This document shows, in pieces, positions 6,413-13,798 of a DNA stretch of 23,347 bases. This stretch comes from Acholeplasmataceae bacterium. Lineage in GTDB: Bacteria > Bacillota_I > Bacilli_A > Acholeplasmatales > Acholeplasmataceae. How positions within the stretch are numbered: the first letter of the stretch is position 1; each line of letters begins with the position of its first letter. Made by a program: the position numbers and the translations under genes. The stretch lies in the NCBI GenBank assembly GCA_016934175.1, contig JAFGTI010000021.1, positions 1 through 23,347 on the forward strand, written 5' to 3'. Under the pieces are notes generated by a model, which searched no databases, was not told the DNA's origin, and saw only the letters and a list, made by a program, of their open reading frames with translations.

Positions 6413-7277
6413 TTTGATTTCACTAACCAGAAGACATATTTTAAATTTTTTAAGAGATAAATCCGCGGTTTTCTTTTCATTTTTATCCGTGATTATTCTT
6501 ATAGCATTATATTTTTTATTTATTGGAAGAATGTATACTGGGCATTTAGATTTAGCTAAAGATATTAATATCTATTTAACAGCAGGTATTATGATGGGTG
6601 GTATATTAATCATTAATACTGCATCATTATCACTTGGTATGATGGGAAATTTAATCACTGATTTAGCACAAAGAAAATTAGATGGTTTTTTAGTTACTCC
6701 AGTCAAAAGATATAAGATTATATTAAGCTATTATATTGCAGCGATATTAGTGTCATCCATATTATCATTATTTATGTGGCTTTTGACTTATCTTTATGTC
6801 GGGTTGTTTTCTGGATATTGGTACTCAGTAGAAACAGTCATCCATACTACTTTATTACTGATTATCTTTACATTTATTTCTTCAACACTCATGATTTATT
6901 TAACTACACTTATAAAATCAGTGAATGCTTTCGGAGCACTTTCAGGTGTCTTAGGCACATTTATTGGCTTTACAAGTGGAATATACATCTCACTAGATAG
7001 TTTGGGACCTACAATGACTAAAGTAGCATCGGTGATTCCTTTTACACATATGGCAATAATTTTAAAGGGTGTATTACTTAAAGAACCCTATGAGATTATT
7101 GCTCAATCAGTATCACCAGATACAATGGCATATTTAAAAATTGTTTTTGGATCTCAAGAAATTGGCGTTTTAGGACAACCTGTTTCGATGTGGATTATCA
7201 TGCTTGCTACTATAGGTATAGCGTTTGTTTTATTGTTTTTATCATATCGCAGAATGAATAAAAAAATGGGAAAGTAA
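6405..7277 (+). CDS. ABC-2 type transporter permease
   Basis: A 290-residue membrane protein with about six hydrophobic helices: one after the basic N-terminus (VFFSFLSVIILIALYFLFI), several in the middle including a small-residue-rich segment (FGALSGVLGTFIGFTSGI), and one at the C-terminus. This is the ABC-2 permease layout and it pairs with the preceding ATPase. GGAGGTGA (6392-6399) lies just upstream of ATG 6405, which overlaps the ATPase stop by eight bases, indicating translational coupling. An in-frame ATG at 6369, deep in the ATPase gene, lacks a ribosome site and is not used here. A terminator follows. Confidence 0.87.
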   Translation: MYDLISLTRRHILNFLRDKSAVFFSFLSVIILIALYFLFIGRMYTGHLDLAKDINIYLTAGIMMGGILIINTASLSLGMMGNLITDLAQRKLDGFLVTPVKRYKIILSYYIAAILVSSILSLFMWLLTYLYVGLFSGYWYSVETVIHTTLLLIIFTFISSTLMIYLTTLIKSVNAFGALSGVLGTFIGFTSGIYISLDSLGPTMTKVASVIPFTHMAIILKGVLLKEPYEIIAQSVSPDTMAYLKIVFGSQEIGVLGQPVSMWIIMLATIGIAFVLLFLSYRRMNKKMGK

Positions 7278-7294
7278 AAAATATTTGATCACTC

Positions 7295-7325
7295 AAGGAT
7301 AGATGGGAACGTGTATCCTTTTTTT
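7295..7325 (+). terminator. Rho-independent terminator after the ABC-2 permease
   Basis: AAGGATA (7295-7301) pairs with TATCCTT (7314-7320) around a 12-base loop, followed by a run of T. Confidence 0.82.
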
Positions 7326-7378
7326 ATTTATCAACAAGTGGTAAAATAAGGTTGATAATCTATATCAGGAGGGTAAGG

Positions 7379-8389
7379 ATGAAACTCAGTTCATATTTCA
7401 AACCAAAATCAATGGTATATACTGGATCATATTCACATATTAAAACCATCATTAAGCATTGGGAATACAATGCAAAAGGTGTTGAAGAAATCGAAAATTT
7501 AGATATAAATCCCGAAAAAAAACATTATATTCAAATCGTAGGACTTGCTGATATTGAAAAGATTCAAGAGGTTAAGCAACATTTATCAATCGATCCTCTT
7601 GTAATGGAAGATATTTTTAATGTGAATCAAAGAAACAAATTGGAATTAAAGGATGACTATTTGTTTGGAACATTTTCTTATTCTTATATGGAAGGAAATT
7701 TGATAAAAAAAGACTATATGAGTATTTTGATGTTTTCTAATACTATTTTGACCTTTCATGAAACTGAACCGATATTCTTAGATGATATTAAATATCTGTT
7801 TAAAGAACATATAGAGCTTAGAGAACTCCCTATGGACTATCTCTTATTTCAAATTTTAGATATTATTACCGATCATCAACTTGAAGTTTATGATACACTC
7901 GATGCTGCAATCAATGATTTTGAAACTCAAATTTTAGAAACAAAAAATATTGAACAAGAATCATTTTATTTAATTAGAAAGCAAATGTTACAACTTAAAA
8001 ATAATGTTTCACCCATCTTTGAACAATTAGAAAAAGTACTTTCCAAAAATAATGGTTTATTCAGCAAAGCGACAACAACTTACTTTGAAGATCTAAAGGA
8101 TCATTTGCATCGTTTAGATAGTAGACTAAATCAAAGTAGAGAAATGACACATCAATTACTAGACTTACATATTAATAACCAAGGAAATAAAATGAATAAG
8201 ATTATGGCAACTCTTACTTTATTCTCAGCAACATTCATTCCTTTATCTTTTCTTACAGGATTCTTTGGTATGAATTTCACTAATTTTACACTTCTTCATT
8301 ATCAAAATGCAATTCTAGTATTTGCTATTGTGTGTCTAGTAATTGCTATTGTGATGATATTGTTTTTTAAAAGGAAAAAATGGTTATAA
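7379..8389 (+). CDS. corA: CorA-family magnesium/divalent metal transporter
   Basis: A 336-residue protein with the CorA plan: a soluble N-terminal domain of about 270 residues ending in a long charged helix, then two C-terminal membrane helices. The first helix ends in the selectivity signature GMN (TGFFGMNFTNF), and a basic tail KRKKWL closes the protein. The family forms pentameric channels for Mg2+ and sometimes Co2+ or Ni2+; substrate here is by family only. AGGAGGG (7367-7373) lies five bases before ATG 7379; an in-frame TTG at 7352 precedes the ribosome site and is rejected. The gene is flanked by terminators on both sides, so it is its own unit; its promoter is not clear. Confidence 0.92.
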   Translation: MKLSSYFKPKSMVYTGSYSHIKTIIKHWEYNAKGVEEIENLDINPEKKHYIQIVGLADIEKIQEVKQHLSIDPLVMEDIFNVNQRNKLELKDDYLFGTFSYSYMEGNLIKKDYMSILMFSNTILTFHETEPIFLDDIKYLFKEHIELRELPMDYLLFQILDIITDHQLEVYDTLDAAINDFETQILETKNIEQESFYLIRKQMLQLKNNVSPIFEQLEKVLSKNNGLFSKATTTYFEDLKDHLHRLDSRLNQSREMTHQLLDLHINNQGNKMNKIMATLTLFSATFIPLSFLTGFFGMNFTNFTLLHYQNAILVFAIVCLVIAIVMILFFKRKKWL

Positions 8390-8405
8390 AATATATATAG
8401 TTAAC

Positions 8406-8433
8406 AACATCAACTTTGGTTGGTGTTTTTTTT
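8406..8433 (+). terminator. Rho-independent terminator after corA
   Basis: Nine-base-pair stem AACATCAAC (8406-8414) with GTTGGTGTT (8419-8427), one wobble, TTTG loop, then eight T (8426-8433). Its T run touches the first Pho-box repeat. Confidence 0.92.
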
Positions 8434-8458
8434 ACACAACCTTTACACAAGCCTTACG
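8431..8458 (+). promoter_or_regulatory. Pho box: three hexamers repeated every 11 bp
   Basis: TTTACA (8431-8436), TTTACA (8442-8447) and CTTACG (8453-8458) recur with an exact 11-bp period, with similar flanking bases (CAACC, CAAGC). Gram-positive PhoP binds tandem TT[AT]ACA-like hexamers at 11-bp spacing, and this block lies directly upstream of pstS, in an operon that encodes the OmpR-type regulator itself. The order is box, then TATAAT at 8491-8496, then pstS. Confidence 0.78.
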
Positions 8459-8490
8459 ATTTACTGGTATCTAGGTTTGCAAAGTTTTAT

Positions 8491-8496
8491 TATAAT
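8491..8496 (+). promoter_or_regulatory. -10 element of the pst-pho operon
   Basis: A perfect TATAAT at 8491-8496 with no recognisable TTGACA 17 bases upstream (TATCTA there), as expected for a promoter that depends on an activator bound at the upstream Pho box. Confidence 0.6.
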
Positions 8497-8529
8497 GAAT
8501 GTGAATTAAATAAAAAAGGAGAATATTAA

Positions 8530-9465
8530 ATGAAAAAATTATTTACAGTAATCGTACTTGCATTCGTATTAACACTTGGAGCATGTACAACAGATGAGTC
8601 AGGTTTTGATACAAGTAGCAATATAACAGTATATACAAGAGATACCACATCAGGTACTAGAGCTGGCTTCATGTCAAATATCGATTTTGATGAAGCAGAA
8701 ACAAGTGATGATGTATTAGTTGAAGGTTTTGTAATAAAGGATAATACAGGAATTATGACAGCCATGACAACCGATGAGTTCGGTATTGGTTATGTATCAC
8801 TCTCAAGTATTAATGATACGATTAAAGCAGTAAATTATGAAGGCGTTGTTCCTTCAGTTGCTAATGTAATCAATGATACATATGGATTAAAACGCCCATT
8901 TATGTGGATGACTAGAGATGCTGGTGATTATTCATCTACTGCAGTTGAAGATCTAGTTAATGCATTTATAGCTTTCTTAAGTACATCAGATGCTTCAGAT
9001 ATTATCAATAATAATGGTGCTGTTGCTCTTACAAGTTCAACTACATGGGACTCTATTAAAGCGGATTATCCAATAACTACTCAAGATAATTCAGCAGTTA
9101 CAGTTCGTTTTGGTGGATCAGATTCGATTCAAAAAGTTGCAGAAGCATTAACACAAGCTTTCGTTGCAAAGGCTGGAAACTTTATTGCAGAGCATGACCA
9201 TACTGGTTCTGGAGATGCTTATAAGAGAACACAAGATCCAGCAATAAAAGATACATCAGTAGGCAAAGATGTGGGATTTGCGTCAAGATACTTTAAAGAT
9301 ACCGAAAAAGTAGGCGTGTTAGAAGATAATATGGGTCAACTTTCATGGGATGCAATCGTTGTTATCATCCATAAAAACAATCCATTAAATGACTTAACTG
9401 CTGAACAAATAAAAGCAATTTATGATGGAACATATCTTACTTGGTCAGATCTAATTTCAGAATAG
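8530..9465 (+). CDS. pstS: Phosphate-binding lipoprotein PstS, circularly permuted
   Basis: A 311-residue lipoprotein: signal peptide with lipobox LGAC (C19), so it is anchored to the membrane outer face and delivers phosphate to PstCA. All PstS blocks are present but in swapped order. Residues 31-190 hold what is normally the C-terminal half: the phosphate-contacting RDTTSGTR (37-44), GIGYVSLSSI (85-94), RPFMWMT (122-128) and the AFIAFL...NNNGAVAL end. Residues 190-311 hold the normal N-terminal half: GGSDSIQKV (195-203), GSG (226-228), VGFASR (248-253), AIVVIIHKNNP (275-285) and IYDGTYLTW (297-305). The protein ends where the usual one would continue into its SGTR block. First gene of the pst-pho operon; strong ribosome site (AAAGGAG). 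Confidence 0.88.
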   Translation: MKKLFTVIVLAFVLTLGACTTDESGFDTSSNITVYTRDTTSGTRAGFMSNIDFDEAETSDDVLVEGFVIKDNTGIMTAMTTDEFGIGYVSLSSINDTIKAVNYEGVVPSVANVINDTYGLKRPFMWMTRDAGDYSSTAVEDLVNAFIAFLSTSDASDIINNNGAVALTSSTTWDSIKADYPITTQDNSAVTVRFGGSDSIQKVAEALTQAFVAKAGNFIAEHDHTGSGDAYKRTQDPAIKDTSVGKDVGFASRYFKDTEKVGVLEDNMGQLSWDAIVVIIHKNNPLNDLTAEQIKAIYDGTYLTWSDLISE

Positions 9466-9475
9466 TAATAAGAAT

Positions 9476-9495
9476 AAGACCAATTGGTCTTTTCT
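9476..9495 (+). terminator. Weak intercistronic hairpin (attenuator) between pstS and pstC
   Basis: AAGACC (9476-9481) and GGTCTT (9486-9491) pair around AATT, followed by the short T-rich TTCTT. A leaky terminator or stability hairpin here would explain higher PstS than permease output, as is common in binding-protein operons. Confidence 0.55.
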
Positions 9496-9517
9496 TACAT
9501 TAAGGAGATGATCATCT

Positions 9518-10474
9518 ATGATTGAATTAAAAGAATTAAAGCACCCAAAATTTCAGAAGAACGCGGCAATTGATAAAATAGTTCGAATCATTTTATTTGC
9601 ATTTGCTATATTATCCTCCTCATTTGTCTTCATTATTGCCGGAGTAATCCTATTTAAGGGCGTGTCGCCCTTTTTTAGCGATAATGGAGGATTAGGTTCG
9701 GTTAATATCATTAAGTTTTTGACTGGTAATACTTGGCTCACAGGAGAGGCATTTAATTCAAATTTATATAGTGTTGGATTTATTATAGTGAGCACAGTTT
9801 ATATATCAATACTTTCGTTATTAATATCTTTTCCAGTAGGTGTTCTAACTGCTTTGTTTATTGCAAAAATAGCTCCTAAGAAGATTGCTACGATGTTAAG
9901 AACTGTTATTGAAATGTTAGCATCCATTCCTTCTATTATTTACGGGTTGTTTGGAGCTGGCATCATTTTAAAACTGGTCTATGATTTTAGTGCGTTATTT
10001 GGTTATCAATCCAAGGGTGGAAATTCAGTTCTTGCAACAGTTATTGTATTAGCTATTATGACGATACCAACGATTGCATCAATATCTGAAGTAGCCATAA
10101 GGTCTGTTGATAAATCCATTGAGCATGCTTCACTTGCACTCGGTGCAAGTGTTACACAAACAAATTTTAAGATTGTGCTTGCTGCAGCTAAATCAGGAAT
10201 TTTCACTTCAGCAATTCTTGGAATTGGGCGTGTTTTGGGAGAAGCAACAGCTGTCTCACTTGTTGCTGGAGGAAGAAGATCTGGTTTATCATTTGATATT
10301 TTAGATACCACAAGTACACTGACAACAATTATGTTAGAAGGATTGAAAGAAACAACCGATTTAGATTATGATATTAGATTTTCGGTTGGAATTGTGCTAA
10401 TGATCGTGATTTTACTTACGAATCTTATCTTAAATATGGTTAAGAGAAAGGTAGGTAATGTCGATGTTAAATAA
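9518..10474 (+). CDS. pstC: Phosphate ABC transporter permease PstC
   Basis: A 318-residue inner-membrane permease. One helix near residues 24-48 is followed by a short external loop, then the binding-protein-dependent transport domain with about five more helices. The permease core is recognisable in IEMLASIPSIIYGLFGAG and in the coupling segment ALGASVTQTNFKIVLAAAKSGI with the EA-G loop region, and ILGIGRVLGEATAV follows. It forms the phosphate channel with PstA. AAGGAG lies upstream of ATG 9518. Its 3' end overlaps the start of pstA by 17 bases, which indicates coupled translation. Confidence 0.93.
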   Translation: MIELKELKHPKFQKNAAIDKIVRIILFAFAILSSSFVFIIAGVILFKGVSPFFSDNGGLGSVNIIKFLTGNTWLTGEAFNSNLYSVGFIIVSTVYISILSLLISFPVGVLTALFIAKIAPKKIATMLRTVIEMLASIPSIIYGLFGAGIILKLVYDFSALFGYQSKGGNSVLATVIVLAIMTIPTIASISEVAIRSVDKSIEHASLALGASVTQTNFKIVLAAAKSGIFTSAILGIGRVLGEATAVSLVAGGRRSGLSFDILDTTSTLTTIMLEGLKETTDLDYDIRFSVGIVLMIVILLTNLILNMVKRKVGNVDVK

Positions 10475-11669
10475 TAGAAAATTTAAAGATGGTATTTTAC
10501 AAGGAATTACTTATGGAGCGTCATTATTCAGCTTGATTGTTTTATTGGGAATTATTGGGTTTGTGTTTTTAAATGGATTCAAATTACTGAATTGGGATTT
10601 AATCACACATAATTATACTTCAGTAAGTTTCATTGCGGATCTTAATGAAGATAGTGAACCAGGGTATTATCCAGCTGATAAAGAATTAAATGATAATGTC
10701 TATTATTCAACAAAATGGGGATTGGGATTATCTGATGAAACAAATATTCAAGGGAAAAACGTTGTTTTAGTTGTTTATGTAAATTCAGCATCACCATTCG
10801 CAAGTTTGCATGATAAAGGGTTATCTACTGTCGATTTAGAACTAAAAAGTGACTATGAGATTATCAGAATTGCCTTTGAGACAACATCTTCAGCCTTAGC
10901 GGTTCAAGGTGCTCAAAATATGATTCAAATATTAGATTCTCAAGATAGTTTTAGAGAATTGGAATTTGCTACATCTGGTGGAGGTATCAGAGGATCTATT
11001 GTAACGACGTTATATTTAATATTATTTACTTTGCTTATAGCACTACCCATAGGTATAGGATCAGCAATTTATCTAAATGAGTATGCACCAAACAATAAAT
11101 TGACTCGAATGATTCGATCTTTAATCGAAACCTTGACTGGTGTTCCATCAATTATATATGGTTTAATGGGGCTAGCAATATTCGTTCCAATAACGATTCA
11201 ACTTACAAATGCTACCGGAGGAAATATTATTTCCGGCTCAATGACTTTGGCAGTCATCTTATTACCTATTATTATTCGAACAACAGAAGAAAGTCTAAAA
11301 GTTGTTCCTGATGATTATAGATATGCATCACTTTCACTAGGAGCTAGCAAAACACAAACAACATTCAAAATTATCTTACCTAATGCATTTTCTGGAATAC
11401 TCACAGCAACACTGCTAGCCATAGGAAGAATCATTGGTGAGAGTGCGGCATTAGTGTTTGCTATAGGAACCACGATTAAAGATACGGTGCATATCACTGA
11501 TAAATCTGCATCTTTAGCAGTCCACATTTGGTCAATGATGACAGATGAACCTGCAAATATAGAACTATCAACAACAATTGCGATAATTATTTTAGTAATA
11601 GTATTATTTCTAAATTTATCAATAAAACTCATATCAAGAGGTATGATGAGAAAGTATGGTACAAATTAA
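10458..11669 (+). CDS. pstA: Phosphate ABC transporter permease PstA with large extracytoplasmic insertion
   Basis: A 403-residue permease, against roughly 280-300 for ordinary PstA. After a first helix (about 20-44) comes a soluble region of about 115 residues (roughly 55-170) before the conserved GGIRGSIVTTLYLIL block and the remaining five helices. The rest is canonical: TGVPSIIYGLMG, and the coupling motif SLGASKTQTTFKIILPNAFSGI with AIGRIIGESAAL. The insertion shows a beta-rich stretch (VVLVVYVNSASP) and I recognise no domain in it; its location places it outside the cell, facing PstS. Starts at ATG 10458 or, less likely, ATG 10464. Its stop overlaps the pstB start by one base (TAATG). 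Confidence 0.92.
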   Translation: MSMLNNRKFKDGILQGITYGASLFSLIVLLGIIGFVFLNGFKLLNWDLITHNYTSVSFIADLNEDSEPGYYPADKELNDNVYYSTKWGLGLSDETNIQGKNVVLVVYVNSASPFASLHDKGLSTVDLELKSDYEIIRIAFETTSSALAVQGAQNMIQILDSQDSFRELEFATSGGGIRGSIVTTLYLILFTLLIALPIGIGSAIYLNEYAPNNKLTRMIRSLIETLTGVPSIIYGLMGLAIFVPITIQLTNATGGNIISGSMTLAVILLPIIIRTTEESLKVVPDDYRYASLSLGASKTQTTFKIILPNAFSGILTATLLAIGRIIGESAALVFAIGTTIKDTVHITDKSASLAVHIWSMMTDEPANIELSTTIAIIILVIVLFLNLSIKLISRGMMRKYGTN

Positions 11670-12439
11670 TGATGACAATAGAAAATAAAGTTGTTTTTGA
11701 AATTAAAGATTTAAATCTCTATTATGGAGATAATCAAGCGTTAAAGAATATTAACTTGCCTATTTATGAAAAAGAAGTAACTGCTTTAATTGGTCCTTCA
11801 GGTTGTGGCAAATCAACTTTTTTAAGAACTTTAAATCGAATGAATGATTTGATCGTTGATTGTAAAATTGATGGAAATATTGAATATCACAATGAAAATA
11901 TTTATGAAAATGGAATTGATATTATTGGGCTTAGAAAAAGAGTAGGTATGGTTTTTCAGAAACCCAATCCATTTCCGATGAGTATTCATGATAATATTAC
12001 TTATGGACCTAGATGCCAAGGTATTAAAGATAAAAGTGTATTAAATGAAATTGTAAGAACATCATTAGAACAAGCTGCGCTTTGGGATGAAGTTAAAGAT
12101 CGATTGAAAGAATCCGCACTTTCTTTATCTGGAGGACAGCAACAAAGGTTATGTATTGCTAGAACAATTGCTATGAAGCCAGATGTAATATTAATGGATG
12201 AACCTACTTCAGCTTTAGATCCAGTTGCAACGGCTAAAATTGAAGATTTAGTGGTAGAATTAAAGAAGAACTATACAATCATCATTGTCACACACAATAT
12301 GCAACAAGCAGCAAGAATATCAGATAAAACTGCATTCTTCTTTATGGGAGAAATAATAGAATATGGCGATACATCTCATATTTTCTCAACACCAGATCAT
12401 AACAAAACTGAAGAGTATATTACCGGAAGATTCGGGTAA
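11669..12439 (+). CDS. pstB: Phosphate ABC transporter ATP-binding protein PstB
   Basis: A 256-residue ATPase with Walker A GPSGCGKST (42-50) followed by the PstB-typical LRTLNRMNDL, the KPNPFPMSI segment near the Q-loop, signature LSGGQ (153-157), Walker B LMDEP (D177, E178) and switch His209. It powers phosphate uptake through PstCA on the cytoplasmic face. Two consecutive ATG codons (11669, 11672) could serve as start; the first overlaps the pstA stop, so translation is probably coupled and the ribosome site is weak. Length is normal. Confidence 0.95.
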   Translation: MMTIENKVVFEIKDLNLYYGDNQALKNINLPIYEKEVTALIGPSGCGKSTFLRTLNRMNDLIVDCKIDGNIEYHNENIYENGIDIIGLRKRVGMVFQKPNPFPMSIHDNITYGPRCQGIKDKSVLNEIVRTSLEQAALWDEVKDRLKESALSLSGGQQQRLCIARTIAMKPDVILMDEPTSALDPVATAKIEDLVVELKKNYTIIIVTHNMQQAARISDKTAFFFMGEIIEYGDTSHIFSTPDHNKTEEYITGRFG

Positions 12440-12462
12440 AATGATATAATGGAGGTAGTAAG

Positions 12463-13125
12463 ATGACTTTAAGACAATCTTTGCTTCAATCAATTGAAGC
12501 ACTAAAAAAAGAAGTAGCAAATATGGCAGATCTCGCTTTAGCAAATTTGCGTGAAGCATTAACGGCTTTTAAACAAGGCGATCATGCTTTAGCTAAAGAA
12601 GTAATGCGTAAGGATGATGAGGTTGATCAGTTCGAAGAAGAAATAGCAAAGCAAGCATTAAAAATTATTTGGAAAGAACAACCTGTTGCTAGCGATTTAA
12701 GACTTGTTACAGGTATATTAAAATTGATTACAGATTTGGAGCGTATTGGTGATCATGCAACGGATATAGCAGAAATGACGCTTCATCTTGAAGAAAAAAA
12801 GAGCAGAATTACGATGCCAATTACATCAAAAATGGCTGAACTTGTTGATGAAATGGTACTCAAAAGTATCCAAGCATTAGTCAAAGTAGACGGTGTTGCA
12901 GCAAGAGAAGTCATCGAAGAGGATGATCAGGTTGATGAATTATTTCAACAATTGATAAGTAAGATGACAGTTGAACTTAAAAAAGAATATATGGATCCCA
13001 ATGAGGCAATACATGTCTTAATGGTGGGTAAATATTTTGAACGAGTGGGAGATCACGCGGTCAATATAGCACAATGGATTATTTTTATGGTATCGGGGAC
13101 ACACAAAAATACACTCCTATTCTAG
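12463..13125 (+). CDS. phoU: Phosphate signalling complex protein PhoU
   Basis: A 220-residue all-helical protein made of two PhoU repeats. Each repeat has the signature acidic/His metal-binding helix: LERIGDHATDIAE in the first half and FERVGDHAVNIAQ in the second, each paired with an E..D..D block (KDDEVDQFEEE and EDDQVDELFQQ). PhoU links the Pst transporter to the sensor kinase and keeps the phosphate regulon off when phosphate is sufficient. GGAGGT lies upstream of ATG 12463, 23 bases after pstB. Ten bases separate it from the response regulator. Confidence 0.95.
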   Translation: MTLRQSLLQSIEALKKEVANMADLALANLREALTAFKQGDHALAKEVMRKDDEVDQFEEEIAKQALKIIWKEQPVASDLRLVTGILKLITDLERIGDHATDIAEMTLHLEEKKSRITMPITSKMAELVDEMVLKSIQALVKVDGVAAREVIEEDDQVDELFQQLISKMTVELKKEYMDPNEAIHVLMVGKYFERVGDHAVNIAQWIIFMVSGTHKNTLLF

Positions 13126-13135
13126 AGGTGATGAA

Positions 13136-13798
13136 ATGGCTATGATATATTATGTAGAAGACGATCAAGCAATAGGCTTTGTTATTGAAAAAACAATTAA
13201 TCATGCCAATCTTTTTGGTCGTGGATTTCAGTTAGGACAAGCGTTCTTGAAAGCATATAAAGAAAATAAACCGGATATGATCTTACTTGATGTTATGTTA
13301 CCAGATATGTCGGGTTTGGACATCTTAAAAACCATTAGAAAAGAAGATAAGATGACCCCTATTATGATGATATCAGCTTTACAAAACGAAATGGATAAGG
13401 TTATTGCTCTCGATTTGGGGGCTGATGATTATATGACTAAACCTTTTGGCATCTTGGAACTAACTTCAAGAATTCAAGCTAAATTAAGAAATATATCTGA
13501 TGAAAAAATTTATCAAATGGGTAATGTTTCACTTAATGATAAAAAACATTTATGCTTAATTTCTGATCGAGAAATTTATTTGACAAATAAAGAGTACGCT
13601 ATTTTAAAATTATTACTTAAAAATAAAGGGGAAGTTGTTTCTAAAGAGACCATTTTTAATGTTGTTTGGGAAACAGATTTTATAGGGGAAACTAGAACAT
13701 TAGATATGCATATAAAATCATTAAGAAACAAATTCAAAGAAAACTATGCAATAATTGAAATCGTCACTGTGCGTGGCATAGGATATCATATTGTATGA
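13136..13798 (+). CDS. phoP: OmpR-family phosphate response regulator (PhoP/PhoB)
   Basis: A 220-residue two-component regulator. The receiver domain has the acidic pair E8/D9/D10, the phosphoacceptor D52 in LLDVMLP, and K102 in TKPF. The C-terminal half is an OmpR/PhoB winged helix with the recognition region VSKETIFNVVW and LDMHIKSLRNKF, ending VRGIGYHI. It should be phosphorylated by the kinase encoded next and bind the Pho box upstream of pstS, so the operon would be autoregulated; this is inferred from position and family. GAGGTG is five bases before ATG 13136. Its stop overlaps the kinase start as ATGA. The symbol could equally be phoB. Confidence 0.92.
   Translation: MAMIYYVEDDQAIGFVIEKTINHANLFGRGFQLGQAFLKAYKENKPDMILLDVMLPDMSGLDILKTIRKEDKMTPIMMISALQNEMDKVIALDLGADDYMTKPFGILELTSRIQAKLRNISDEKIYQMGNVSLNDKKHLCLISDREIYLTNKEYAILKLLLKNKGEVVSKETIFNVVWETDFIGETRTLDMHIKSLRNKFKENYAIIEIVTVRGIGYHIV

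Noticed and set aside
7352..7378. In-frame TTG start 27 bases upstream of corA
   Set aside because: The AGGAGGG ribosome site lies between it and ATG 7379, so the extension is the leader, not protein.
8526..8765. Minus-strand open frame opposite pstS
   Set aside because: Shadow frame of a well-supported gene, no ribosome site or recognisable motif. The same holds for the minus-strand frames opposite pstC, pstA and pstB.
12445..12450. TATAAT between pstB and phoU as an internal promoter
   Set aside because: No -35 partner and it would start transcription at or after the ribosome site region; more likely a chance match in AT-rich DNA.
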